64,000 nucleotides of DNA from Comamonas testosteroni (GCA_008727115.1 CP044131.1:2232001-2296000), one strand, 5' to 3'. Positions 36,057 through 45,860 are shown, counted from the stretch's first letter. Numbers and translations: made by a program. Notes: generated from the sequence alone by a model not told the origin.

Positions 36057-38179
36057 CAACGCAACCAGTAGTTGGCAATTCCGTTGTTGCCATCAGCAGC
36101 AGCGATGATCTGGTCCAGCGCATCCACACTGGATTCGGAAACAGTTTGACGATCCATTCCGCCCAACGTGTCTGCCACCTCCGCACGCAAGTCGAGCAAT
36201 ATGTCACGGCGTGACCTTCCCTCAACTGAGGTTCGACCCAGATCCAACATTAGTTTGGGTAGTACCTTATGCAGCACGATGTTGTTAAGGGCGGCCTGAC
36301 GCCCAATGCCTGCAACATGCGCTTGGCGCAGATAGTGGAGCGACTGCCGAATGGCTCTCATCCCGAATTCGACGCCTAGTGGATCCAAATGACGGCGTGC
36401 CAAACCGGCAAGAAGCGTAGCGTCCGGATCGTGCCGGTCGAAAGGAGGATATTCCTCCCTTGTGCCCAGGCCCTCGGCGCCCAATCCCACGGGGAGTTGA
36501 AGATCAACACCAAACGTCTGAATTTCAGCCTCCACCTCATCCCAGTCGATGAGCACGGGATTGCGAAAGCGGAGCACGTGCACGCGGTCAAGCACCTTTG
36601 GCGAAAGGTAGTGAGTAGTCTCATCAATGTTGACAGTGCCAATGATTCGCACGTTTGCAGGAAGATAGAGCGCAGTGGGCGTTCGCGTAACTGCCGCCAG
36701 AGAGCGACGCAACCTTGCATGGTGAACCAGGACAGATTCCGCGTCCTTGAACCCCCCCAGGCGATGCAGCAGCGCATTGGCCTCTTCGTTCTTCAGCATT
36801 TCTTCCAGAGTCGCGGCTTCGGAAAGTCCGACACGAGAACGGACTTCAGCCTCGATAGACAGAAAAACCCCATTTTCCATCACCGCATGACGCTCCTCGT
36901 CAGATGTGTAGAGCGGGATCTGCGGATTGCCTTTGCGGGTCTCTAGCAAACTGAGGAAGTCTGCGAAGTAGTGTTCGACGCGCGCAAGATTCATCTCGTC
37001 CAAGCAGATGAAATGAGGCACCTCCGGCTCGGCTTGCGCGGCCTGCAGAGCTTTCAGAAAGGGGGTGGGCTGGTAGCTGCGCTCAATTGGGTTGTAGTAG
37101 CCGAGCAGATCCTCTGGCCCTGTCCAATTGGGTTTGACTGGAATCACGGTGCAGCGACCACCGATAGACTCTGCAACAGTCCGCACCATGCTCGTCTTAC
37201 CCGCGCCTGAGTCTCCAGCCAGGACGATCACGTCGTGCGTCCTCAGAAGCGCTAGGAAGTCTCGCAACTGTGCCTGGGTGAAAAGCATGCCGGTCCGCCA
37301 AAGACGCGCCTGTACAAAGGGGGCAAGCCGGGAGAAATCCGCACCAAGAAACCCTTGGAAGTCGTGCTTAGGCTGCTCATCATTCACATTGCACGGTGGC
37401 AGGAGCTCCTGCAAGTCGACTTCGTCCAGCAGACCAAGTGCGACTAAGCGTTGCCCTTTTTCATTCAACAGGTCGGAGAGTCGATTCAAGCGACCAGTCA
37501 TCGCACGTATCTCTTTCGTGAAATTTTCTTTGTGCTCGGCCTGCCGAATACCTTCGGCAAGCGCATTGCTGCGCAACTCGAGAATCTCTTTGTCGTATGA
37601 GTTCTTGGTTCGCTCCAACAGAGAAAGTTCTTCAGCATGCCGCGCAAGCGTCTCGGATCGTTGTTTCCCCAAGTCATCGAGTTCTGCAGCCGAGCGCTCG
37701 AGAATATGTATTTGTTGAGCTTGGATAGCATCGTATGCCGCTTCGGAAATGCGCCGCACGGCGGCCCTCCCGGTGACTGTGACGTTCCATGCTTCAGGGA
37801 TGTCGCGTAAGGGCCGAAGGGTCCCCCTTCGCACCGTGCATGCATAGGGGTTCTCCCGTTTTAGCCGTTCATCAACTGGTGAAAGCTCGAGCTCAGCAAC
37901 GGCCCACAGTTGTCGCGACAGATCAAGGTGACGAACGTCCGGAGGAGGCACGAACGCGCTCGCTGCGTTAGGCCCTTGATTTGGATAAAGTAGCCCAACC
38001 CCGGTAACTGGATCCTCTAGGCCATCGAGAAAGTAAAGAGTCTGCCCGGATGCGACTTTTCTCGAGTTGAGTTGCCCGACCACAACAATCGGCGCGATTG
38101 GCGCTATGCCCCACACCTCGCGCAGTTCATTCAAAAGAGCCAAATCATTTGGCAGGACGCCGACGTCGGCATCTCGCAC
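36056..38179 (-). CDS. McrB-like AAA+ ATPase, 5' end separated by an IS element
   Basis: 707 residues from GTG 38179, the first in-frame start inside the IS junction. An N-terminal domain of unknown type is followed by a coiled coil (about 150-250, ERSAAELDDLGKQRSETLARH). The AAA+ core has Walker A GDSGAGKT (about 322-329), the McrB-like block PNWTGPEDLLGYYNPIERSY, Walker B HFICLDEMNLARVEHYFADF (about 389-408) and a sensor region IIGTVNIDETTHYLSPKVLD. The classic McrB GTP motif is not preserved there, so ATP use is possible. The original gene started at GTG 39700 and is interrupted by the ISL3 element. Function may persist if GTG 38179 is used. Confidence 0.78.
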   Translation of the reverse strand: MRDADVGVLPNDLALLNELREVWGIAPIAPIVVVGQLNSRKVASGQTLYFLDGLEDPVTGVGLLYPNQGPNAASAFVPPPDVRHLDLSRQLWAVAELELSPVDERLKRENPYACTVRRGTLRPLRDIPEAWNVTVTGRAAVRRISEAAYDAIQAQQIHILERSAAELDDLGKQRSETLARHAEELSLLERTKNSYDKEILELRSNALAEGIRQAEHKENFTKEIRAMTGRLNRLSDLLNEKGQRLVALGLLDEVDLQELLPPCNVNDEQPKHDFQGFLGADFSRLAPFVQARLWRTGMLFTQAQLRDFLALLRTHDVIVLAGDSGAGKTSMVRTVAESIGGRCTVIPVKPNWTGPEDLLGYYNPIERSYQPTPFLKALQAAQAEPEVPHFICLDEMNLARVEHYFADFLSLLETRKGNPQIPLYTSDEERHAVMENGVFLSIEAEVRSRVGLSEAATLEEMLKNEEANALLHRLGGFKDAESVLVHHARLRRSLAAVTRTPTALYLPANVRIIGTVNIDETTHYLSPKVLDRVHVLRFRNPVLIDWDEVEAEIQTFGVDLQLPVGLGAEGLGTREEYPPFDRHDPDATLLAGLARRHLDPLGVEFGMRAIRQSLHYLRQAHVAGIGRQAALNNIVLHKVLPKLMLDLGRTSVEGRSRRDILLDLRAEVADTLGGMDRQTVSESSVDALDQIIAAADGNNGIANYWLR

Positions 38180-38205
38180 TCTGTTTGGATTAGATGGATT
38201 AGCTC
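38180..38205 (-). pseudogene. Codons of the McrB-like gene between the IS and GTG 38179
   Basis: Upstream of GTG 38179 the frame stays open to the IS boundary, reading ANPSNPNR. It joins in frame to the 5' fragment at 39679-39700 once the IS and one target copy are removed. Confidence 0.75.
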
Positions 38206-39670
38206 GGCTCTATGCCGTTTTGTGTGGAAACGCTTCGCGTCATGTCGGCATGGCTGGCGCGAACGGACTGGCCGGCAGGTGCTTGAGCTTGGACATGCGC
38301 AGGTAGGCGATGGCGATGAAGTTCTGGCTCGTCCTGAAGCCGCGCGCGGCGCGCTTGGCCTGCTGCAGCAGCCCGTTCATCGCCTCGACGAAGGCGTTGC
38401 TGCGGTGATCGACCATGCCGCGCACCACCGCGTCGAACCGCTCCTTGAGCGTGGCGGCCAGCTTCTTGAACGGCTCGAGCCGACAGCGCCGCGCCCAGCT
38501 CAGCCAGGCCCTGAGGTCGGATGCGGCCTGTTCGATGCTGTTGTGCGCTGTGGCCCGTGCGTACACCGCGCGCAGCGCCATCTTCAGCCGCCACGCCCGC
38601 GCGCTCTTGAGCGTCGAGCGCTGCAGCCAGTGCATGGCATCGAGCTGGCGGGCGCTCCAGGTGCTGGGGTTGCGCCGCATGCCCCACAGCAGCTGCCTGA
38701 GCGTCTTGCGGCCGCCAGCGCCCAGCGCGGCTCGCACCGCCTGCGCGTCGGTGGCCATCTCCGCGCGGCGCACCTGGTCCATCGCATCGATGGCCATCGA
38801 GACGACGTGAAAGCGGTCGTAGCTGATCTGCGCCTCGGGCAGCGCCAGCGCCACGCCCTTGGCGTAGGCTGCGCTCATGTCCATGCACACGTGCCGCACC
38901 TGGGCGGGATCGCCGCCATGGGCCTTCAGATCCTCGGCGAACTCCACCACCGTGCGGTGCTCGCGCCCCTCGGTGGCGAACAGCAGCCGCTTGCGATCCA
39001 GGTCGTGCACGACGGTGATGTAGTGCTGCCCGCGCCGCAGGCTGGTCTCGTCGATGCCCACCGTGCGCACGCCGGCGAAGTCTTCCAGCGCACGCGCCTG
39101 CGCGACGTAGAACTCGATGCGCCGCCACAGCCGCTTGTCCTTGCAGCGCAGCAACTCGGCGGCCTGGCGCACCGGCAGGTCCAGGCACAAGGTCAGCGCC
39201 AGCGCTTCGAACGCCGCGGTGAAGCCCGAGCCCGGACGCGCCCAGGGCACGGCCACCTGCGTGGTCTTGCCGCAGGCACCGCAGGCCACGCGCGGCACGT
39301 CGCAGTGCAGCCAGGCCTCGAACTGGAAGAAGTCCAGGTGCCGCCAGGATCGGCGCAGCCGGTCGTGCACCGGTTGCGTGGCCGCACCGCATGCCGGGCA
39401 GGCGAGCCTGCTGGTGTGGCAGCCGATCTCGAAGTCGATACGCCGCTTGGCGGTGTCGAGCCTGACGTCATCGACGACCCACGGCGGCTGCAAGCCCAGC
39501 GCGCTGGTGAACAGAGCTTCTACGGCAATGCCCATGGACTCATCCTCCTGATCAAACACGCCTCGTGGACATGTGCACAGGCCGGCCAGCGGCCTGCACA
39601 CATGCCCACCGGGCTCAACAACCAGGGGAGCATTGTGAGTGTTGTGTTCCACACGAAATGACGAAGGACC
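38206..39670 (-). mobile_element. ISL3-family insertion sequence
   Basis: 1465 bp with imperfect ~24-bp terminal inverted repeats. The left end reads GGCTCTATGCCGTTTTGTGT and the right end, on the minus strand, GGTCCTTCGTCATTTCGTGT. It is flanked by a perfect 8-bp target duplication ATTAGCTC (38198-38205 and 39671-39678), the size expected for ISL3 transposition. The intact duplication implies insertion without later rearrangement. Confidence 0.92.
38240..39535 (-). CDS. ISL3-family transposase
   Basis: A 431-residue transposase. Its N-terminal zinc finger has CPACGAATQPVHD and VACGACGKTTQ. The DDE catalytic core begins near VRTVGIDETSLRRGQHYITV, then HVCMDMSAAYAKGVALALP, and the C-terminal part holds NAFVEAMNGLLQQAKRAARG. 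I chose ATG 39535 because AGGAGG lies at good spacing. An in-frame continuation runs upstream across the IS end into the McrB-like start codon (GTG 39700), which would give a fusion if used. Confidence 0.92.
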   Translation of the reverse strand: MGIAVEALFTSALGLQPPWVVDDVRLDTAKRRIDFEIGCHTSRLACPACGAATQPVHDRLRRSWRHLDFFQFEAWLHCDVPRVACGACGKTTQVAVPWARPGSGFTAAFEALALTLCLDLPVRQAAELLRCKDKRLWRRIEFYVAQARALEDFAGVRTVGIDETSLRRGQHYITVVHDLDRKRLLFATEGREHRTVVEFAEDLKAHGGDPAQVRHVCMDMSAAYAKGVALALPEAQISYDRFHVVSMAIDAMDQVRRAEMATDAQAVRAALGAGGRKTLRQLLWGMRRNPSTWSARQLDAMHWLQRSTLKSARAWRLKMALRAVYARATAHNSIEQAASDLRAWLSWARRCRLEPFKKLAATLKERFDAVVRGMVDHRSNAFVEAMNGLLQQAKRAARGFRTSQNFIAIAYLRMSKLKHLPASPFAPAMPT

Positions 39671-39678
39671 ATTAGCTC

Positions 39679-39700
39679 CCTGCTGTTTTATCAAACTCAC
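39679..39700 (-). pseudogene. 5' fragment of the McrB-like gene
   Basis: On the minus strand GTG 39700 opens the frame MSLIKQQG and continues across the target duplication as AN. A TAG stop lies three codons upstream of GTG, so 39700 is the only start in that frame. The IS therefore sits directly after codon 10. Confidence 0.7.
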
Positions 39701-40399
39701 GTGTGCCTACATATCCAAGTAACCGCTGTCAAAAATCGGCGTATTCGCTCAAAGCTTCAATTGATACTTCTAGCCACCGACTTGGCGATCGACAGCCGCT
39801 CGAATCCGTGGGCTGTTTCCCTTGCTAAGGGTCTGAGCTTTGGATATTACCCCACAAGTGATTACGGTTTGACTGACCTACTGTTTGGTGTTGGCGGGTT
39901 CGACCTTTTTAGGTTCAGCGTAGGTACTCAAGGTCACCGAAAACATCTGCACGTATAACGACTTCATCGTTCTCGCAAATCAGCTTCTTCAAAGTACAGC
40001 GTTGTGATGCTTGTGTGCCGCGCAGTGTATTACGCTCCATGCCAGCCCCTGTAGGTCCGCAATCTACGACGTTAGCAATCTCCAGTATCGCGAGGAGGCA
40101 GAGGTATCTCGTCGACGTGGGCTAGGAAGGTGTTGACAACCAGTCGATGCTAAGCGGCAGCTTTTGGGCGTTGGGCTGCTGCCGGTCTCGTAGCCGCTGG
40201 CGGCTGTGTGAAAACTCCGTCGCGTGCAAGGCAATTAGGTAATCGACCTTTCAGATCGATCCAGGATCGACGATCACGATGTTGGGAATGGTTTTGCTAC
40301 TCTCGAAAACATGACCTTTTCGCGTTTTCACACAGCCTCGCTGCTTTGCAGACGCACAGAAACCAAAAATCATCAGGAATTTCCTAACTAATCCTCGGC
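39701..40399. other. Island segment between two IS elements, no confident gene
   Basis: About 700 bp. A 41-residue minus-strand frame (39915-40040, MERNTLRGTQASQRC) could be a small gene upstream of the McrB-like gene but has no recognised family. I looked for the missing integrase catalytic domain on the minus strand next to the IS30 end and did not find it. A MITE-like element lies at 40202-40337. Confidence 0.4.
40202..40337. mobile_element. 136-bp MITE-like element
   Basis: GGCTGTGTGAAAAC (40202-40215) and its exact reverse complement GTTTTCACACAGCC (40324-40337) bracket 108 bp with no open frame. The size and perfect 14-bp ends fit a miniature inverted-repeat element or an IS remnant. 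I did not see a clear target duplication. Confidence 0.55.
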
Positions 40400-41515
40400 G
40401 GATTCAAATGTGAAGTGCAACACCTGCAACCGTTAAGGTCAGCAGATGTCAGCAAGTCGTTCGTCCTATCGCCAACTTCAACCAGAAGACAGAGTCACCA
40501 TAGCCAGTTTGCTGCTGCAGCGTCATAGCGTACGCAGCATTGCGCGTTTGCTAGGGCGCAGTGCCAGCACCGTCAGCCGTGAGATTGCTCGCAACTCAGT
40601 ATCCAGCGATGGATATGCCAGCAGGCAAGCGCAACAGCAGTGGCTTTACAGAAGACGCAGCACAAGATCTGATCCCAAGCTTCATTCACAAGGGATCTTG
40701 TGGTTCTTGGTATTGCATTTCTTGCGTTTGCGTTGGTCACCAGAGCAAATTGCGCTGACACTTGCACGCCTGTACCCCAAAGGCCATGAGCTACGCGTGT
40801 CGCACGAAACCATCTACAACTGCATCTATGCCCAGCCCGTGGGTGAGTTGCGCAAGGAATTGATTGCCACTTTGCGCCATGCTCACAACAAACGGCTGCC
40901 CCGTAGCAAAGGACAGGATCGTCGTGGACAGATCCCAGACATGCTCAGCATCCACGTACGTCCGCCTGAAGTTGAGGATCGGCAGTTCCCAGGGCATTGG
41001 GAAGGTGACCTCATCAAGGGTGCTGGCAATGCAAGTGCCGTAGGCACCTTGGTCGAGCGCACCAGCCGACTGCTCATGCTGGTCAAGTTGCCTGCGTTCA
41101 AACCAGCCAGTGCAGCCAATGTCATGCAAGCCTTTACAGATAAGCTGCTGGGCATTGCGCAGCCCATGCGCCAAAGCATGACGTACGACCAGGGCAAGGA
41201 GATGGCGCTACACAAGCAATTGACCGCCAACACGGGCGTGGCGGTGTACTTCTGTGACCCACACAGCCCGTGGCAGCGTGGCTCCAACGAGAACATGAAT
41301 GGCTTGGTGCGCCAGTACCTGCCCAAAGGCATGGATCTGAGCATCTACAGCCAAGAGCAACTCGATGCGATTGCTGATGAAATCAACAACCGCCCTCGCA
41401 AGGGCCTTGGGGTACGATCACCGCTGTCGGTTTATCGAGAGCTACTGATCAACTCTCCCCAGCACTCCACCCTCATCCATTGAATTCAAGGGTGTTGCAC
41501 TTCACATTTGAATCC
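40400..41515 (+). mobile_element. IS30-family insertion sequence
   Basis: Long, nearly perfect terminal inverted repeats: the left end reads GGATTCAAATGTGAAGTGCA and continues ACACC, and the right end is its reverse complement. Flanking GC/GC may be a 2-bp target duplication. It interrupts the island integrase at its right end. Confidence 0.85.
40446..41483 (+). CDS. IS30-family transposase
   Basis: 345 residues. The N-terminal helix-turn-helix (SVRSIARLLGRSASTVSREIARN) is followed by the IS30 DDE domain: PGHWEGDLIKGAGNASAVGTLVER for the first Asp, MTYDQGKEMALHKQL for the second, and FCDPHSPWQRGSNENMNGLVRQYLPKG with the catalytic Glu, ending INNRPRKGLG. The length is normal, so the element looks active. 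Confidence 0.94.
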   Translation: MSASRSSYRQLQPEDRVTIASLLLQRHSVRSIARLLGRSASTVSREIARNSVSSDGYASRQAQQQWLYRRRSTRSDPKLHSQGILWFLVLHFLRLRWSPEQIALTLARLYPKGHELRVSHETIYNCIYAQPVGELRKELIATLRHAHNKRLPRSKGQDRRGQIPDMLSIHVRPPEVEDRQFPGHWEGDLIKGAGNASAVGTLVERTSRLLMLVKLPAFKPASAANVMQAFTDKLLGIAQPMRQSMTYDQGKEMALHKQLTANTGVAVYFCDPHSPWQRGSNENMNGLVRQYLPKGMDLSIYSQEQLDAIADEINNRPRKGLGVRSPLSVYRELLINSPQHSTLIH

Positions 41516-42175
41516 GCCAAGGTATAGCTGGCGCTTGGTATCCGCATTTTTGAGCGGTTTGAGCTTATTCTTCCACGCAAAATCGCTGCTGATATACGCT
41601 TGACCCAGTGCGTAATTTAAGGCTGCCCTGAATGGAGTGATGTCACGATTGAGGGTGCTATCACTGCGCAACTGCCCCCGATTAGCTCCGGCTGTGCTGG
41701 GCCTCTTTCGAACTCTGTCCAGCCATTTCTCAATCACTTGCGGGGTCAACTTTGAAAGCTCGAGACTCGCAAAAGATGGATCGTCCAGCACGTAGTTCTT
41801 GAAGCGAGTAGATGCATCATTCGCTGCTTTGACTCCCTTTGTACTACGCACGTGTTTGGCGTAGTCGCCGCAAGCATCTGAGACTGTATAAATGCCTGCT
41901 TGTCCACCTCTGCCTAGGTGTTGGAACCACTTTTCGGCCTCAATTTTTGCTGCGGTGAATCTTTGGTTCTTGGGAAGCTCTCGAAATTCGCCAAGTGACT
42001 TCATTGGCTTCTTACTCTGGATGGGGTCCCAGTACCTAGCAATCCAAGTACCTTCAGAACTGTTCGTCATCCTGCGAAAGCCCAAAGAGTTGCCAGTCCC
42101 CAGTCGCATCCAGTGAGGCTCCCTGCGCAACTCCAAGTTTTCTCGGCCAGAAACCTTTGAAAGATCAACATCCAT
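41516..42175 (-). pseudogene. Truncated tyrosine-recombinase integrase
   Basis: From ATG 42175, with AAGGAGG at ideal spacing, the frame encodes an arm/N-terminal domain (NSLGFRRMTNSSEGTWIARYWD) and the SAM-like core-binding domain (YTVSDACGDYAKHVRS, PQVIEKWLDRVRKRPSTAGA, FRAALNYALGQAYI), ending KNADTKRQLYL. The IS30 element then begins. The catalytic domain with the R-HxxR-Y residues is not present on the other side of the IS, so the gene is dead. It is the integrase of the tRNA-Val island. Confidence 0.85.
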
Positions 42176-42196
42176 TCGAACCTCCTTACGCAGATA

Positions 42197-42293
42197 GTAC
42201 GGAAAAAGTACGGAAAACAATCCAGCACTTGTTGATACTATCAAGTACGCATGGTGGGGCGTCAAGAATGAAAAATTAGAAAATATTCCGTAC
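42197..42293. promoter_or_regulatory. Arm-type repeats, right end of island
   Basis: GTACGGAAAA at 42197-42206 and 42208-42217, plus an inverted copy TTCCGTAC at 42286-42293, match the repeats at the left end (33285-33312). Position between integrase start and attR fits integrase arm sites. Confidence 0.6.
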
Positions 42294-42320
42294 TTTTAAC
42301 CGTTTTATGTCTATTTCCCG

Positions 42321-42434
42321 ACCTTGACATGGTGGGGGGTCGTTGGTTCAAGTCCAATAGCGCCTACCAAATATCGCAAGCAAAACCAGAGCTTGCAGCA
42401 AAAGTGCCCGCTAACAAGCGGGCACTTTTGTTTT
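42321..42434. repeat. attR: partial tRNA-Val copy plus terminator
   Basis: ACCTTGACATGGTGG through CGCCTACCA and the GTGCCCGCT/AGCGGGCAC hairpin repeat attL with a few substitutions (for example TTCAAGTCC for TTCGAGTCC). The 5' half of the tRNA is missing, so it cannot be a functional tRNA. Confidence 0.85.
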
Positions 42435-42626
42435 CAGGGCACGAAAAAGGCATACACAGCACTTCTGCTCATTGGCACCCAATCCTGTATCCAGCCACAG
42501 ACTCAGGCATGAGTCCTACGCCTCAATATGCATTGGATGGGCAGCCTCCACGAACAAGACAAATTTTGGTGACTTTGTCCACTCGATTCAGCAGCAAAGC
42601 CTTGCTCTTATGATCGAGACTCCGCC

Positions 42627-43658
42627 ATGTCCAGCTTTACCCCTCTCTCTTCCCATCATCAACACGGGCTACGCGCCGTATGGCGACAGCGCGGGCCTCT
42701 GGCCTGGCTGCTCTGGCCTCTGTCATTCATTTACGGCTCCTTGCAAGGCTGGAATGCCAAGCGCATGCGCAGTCATCAGCAAAGTGCAGGCGTTCCTGTC
42801 ATTGTGGTTGGCAATGTCATCGCAGGAGGTGCTGGCAAGACACCCGTCACTCAAGCCGTTGTCGCCCACCTCCAATCGAAAGGTTGGCAGCCGGGCATCA
42901 TCTCGCGCGGCTATGGCCGCAAGATCGAAAACGGTCAGGATTGCCGCGAAGCATTGGCAGACAGCCCCGCCAGTGAAGTAGGGGATGAGCCTGCCTTACT
43001 GGCTCGTAGCACAGGCGTTCCCGTCTTTGTTGCCACCAAGCGCATTGATGCCGCACGGGCGATGCGCCAACGCTACCCTCAGATCAATGTCATCGTCAGC
43101 GATGACGGCCTGCAGCATCTGCGCTTGGCGCGAGACATTGAGCTGTGCGTCTTCAACGATGAAGGCACTGGCAACGGATTTCTACTACCTGCCGGGCCTC
43201 TGCGTGAACCTTGGCCACGCACCGTGACAGCCGTGCTTTATGCAGGTAAGCCCCCTCACCCTGCAGGCTCCTCACCTACTTTTGCGCTGCAGCGCAATCT
43301 GGCCAGCAAAGCACGCAATGGCCATGGACAGAGCATCGCCCTGAAAGACCTCAGCGATCGACCGATAGAGGCTGTGGCTGCTGTAGCACGCCCTGAATCG
43401 TTTTTTAGCATGCTGGCGACACAGGGTGTGCTCCCTGCAGCAACACAGGCCTTGCCAGATCACTATGATTTCGAGAGCTTTAACCGCAAGCTGGGTAAGG
43501 AAAATCCATTGATTTGCACTGAAAAAGATGCAATCAAGCTCTGGCGCAAACACCCTGATGCCTGGGCGGTGCCTTTGCAGCTGCAACTGCCCGACGAATT
43601 CTGGCGCTTGCTGGATACGAGACTGGCCGCAGTTTGCGCAACAGACCGCGCAGGCTGA
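42627..43658 (+). CDS. lpxK: Tetraacyldisaccharide 4'-kinase
   Basis: 343 residues. An N-terminal membrane-associated helix (GPLAWLLWPLSFIYGSLQGWN) is followed by the P-loop VIVVGNVIAGGAGKTPVTQAV, GIISRGYGRKI, DDGLQHLRLARDIELCVFND, and PAGPLREPWPR. It phosphorylates the lipid A precursor at the inner membrane. It opens an operon with Trm112-like and kdsB. In related bacteria it follows exbD; here 10 kb intervenes. Confidence 0.95.
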   Translation: MSSFTPLSSHHQHGLRAVWRQRGPLAWLLWPLSFIYGSLQGWNAKRMRSHQQSAGVPVIVVGNVIAGGAGKTPVTQAVVAHLQSKGWQPGIISRGYGRKIENGQDCREALADSPASEVGDEPALLARSTGVPVFVATKRIDAARAMRQRYPQINVIVSDDGLQHLRLARDIELCVFNDEGTGNGFLLPAGPLREPWPRTVTAVLYAGKPPHPAGSSPTFALQRNLASKARNGHGQSIALKDLSDRPIEAVAAVARPESFFSMLATQGVLPAATQALPDHYDFESFNRKLGKENPLICTEKDAIKLWRKHPDAWAVPLQLQLPDEFWRLLDTRLAAVCATDRAG

Positions 43659-43736
43659 CTATCATTAGCGCCAGTTTTCAGACTTCAGACATTTGCAGCC
43701 TACCCGGCTGCCCACTCATTGATTGCAGGATTCCCC

Positions 43737-43925
43737 ATGGACGCCAAACTTCTTGAACTACTGGTCTGCCCCGTCACCAAGGGCCCACTGCGCTTTGACC
43801 GCGAGCATCAGGAGCTGATCAGCCATAGCGCGCGCCTGGCCTATCCCGTTCGCGATGGCATCCCTGTGCTGCTGGAAAATGAAGCACGCCCTTTGTCCGA
43901 CGAAGAGCTGAGCGACGAGCAATAA
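43737..43925 (+). CDS. Trm112/YcaR-family small protein
   Basis: 62 residues beginning [18 protein letters not shown] with [23 protein letters not shown], the YcaR/Trm112-like zinc-ribbon family pattern, though only one Cys is retained. Start ATG 43737 has AGGA upstream. It lies between lpxK and kdsB as in many proteobacteria. Confidence 0.9.
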   Translation: MDAKLLELLVCPVTKGPLRFDREHQELISHSARLAYPVRDGIPVLLENEARPLSDEELSDEQ

Positions 43926-43930
43926 AAGCC

Positions 43931-44707
43931 ATGAGCTACACGGTACTGATTCCAGCCCGCCTGTCATCCTCGCGCTTGCCCGGAAAGCCACTGGCAGATA
44001 TTGCCGGCCTGCCCATGATCGTGCGCGTGGCGGAACGCGCTGCATTGGCCGGGGCCGCGCGCTGCGTGGTTGCCGCCGATGACGAGAGCATTTTGAAGGC
44101 TTGCGCCGAGCATGGCGTCCACGCCATCCTCACCCGCAAAGATCACCCCAGCGGCAGTGACCGCCTGGCCGAGGCCTGCTCACTGCTGGGTCTTTCAGGC
44201 AACGATGTGGTTGTCAACGTGCAAGGCGACGAGCCGTTGATCGATCCCAAGTTGATTGACGCCGTCGCTCAACTGCTGCTGGCCCGCCCCGAAGCAAGCA
44301 TGGGCACGGCAGCACACCCCATCAGCAGCCTGGCTGACTACCGCAACCCCAATGTGGTGAAAGTTGTCTGCGATGCAAGCAGATTGGCCAACTACTTCAG
44401 TCGCGCTCCTATCCCTTTCTCTCGCGACCACTCTGATGAAAAGTGGTGGGAGACAGCAACCCCTCAGTACGGTCACACAGGTTTCGCACCATTGCGCCAT
44501 ATCGGCATCTATAGCTACAAGGCGGGCTTTCTGCGTCAGTTCCCGCAGCTTCCTCCCTCCCCGACAGAGGCCATGGAGCAGCTTGAGCAACTGAGAGCCT
44601 TATGGCATGGACATCGTATTGCGGTACATATCACCCCTGATGTGCCCGGCGCTGGCGTGGACACCCCCGAAGACCTAGAGCGCGTACGCGCCGTCTTCTC
44701 GCACTGA
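43931..44707 (+). CDS. kdsB: 3-deoxy-manno-octulosonate cytidylyltransferase
   Basis: 258 residues. The nucleotide-binding start [28 protein letters not shown] is followed by [43 protein letters not shown], and [13 protein letters not shown]. It makes CMP-KDO for lipopolysaccharide. The start is 5 bp after the preceding stop, supporting co-translation. Confidence 0.96.
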   Translation: MSYTVLIPARLSSSRLPGKPLADIAGLPMIVRVAERAALAGAARCVVAADDESILKACAEHGVHAILTRKDHPSGSDRLAEACSLLGLSGNDVVVNVQGDEPLIDPKLIDAVAQLLLARPEASMGTAAHPISSLADYRNPNVVKVVCDASRLANYFSRAPIPFSRDHSDEKWWETATPQYGHTGFAPLRHIGIYSYKAGFLRQFPQLPPSPTEAMEQLEQLRALWHGHRIAVHITPDVPGAGVDTPEDLERVRAVFSH

Positions 44708-45797
<1,090 letters not shown>

Positions 45798-45860
45798 CCA
45801 TTTGATCTCTCGGTCATAGTGCGCTTCGCATATGAAGTGCACTAGAGAAAAGCTGCCCTA

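Larger units (their letters stand above)
33223..42434. mobile_element. Genomic island integrated at tRNA-Val
   Basis: The 9.2-kb island is bounded by attL within the intact tRNA and a partial tRNA copy (attR). It contains a truncated tyrosine integrase near attR, integrase-arm-like repeats at both ends, a McrBC-like gene pair, an ISL3 element and an IS30 element. The McrBC part is visibly less GC-rich than the flanking core. It lies between genes (exbD and lpxK) that are usually neighbours in betaproteobacteria. Confidence 0.85.

Noticed and set aside
39701-39958. Plus-strand frame of 85 codons between the IS elements
   Set aside because: No ribosome-binding site and no recognisable protein features; it overlaps the 5' region of the McrB-like gene on the other strand.
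42321-42397. A second tRNA-Val gene
   Set aside because: Only the anticodon-arm 3' side, T-arm and acceptor 3' strand are present, with substitutions; the 5' half is missing. It is the attR duplicate.
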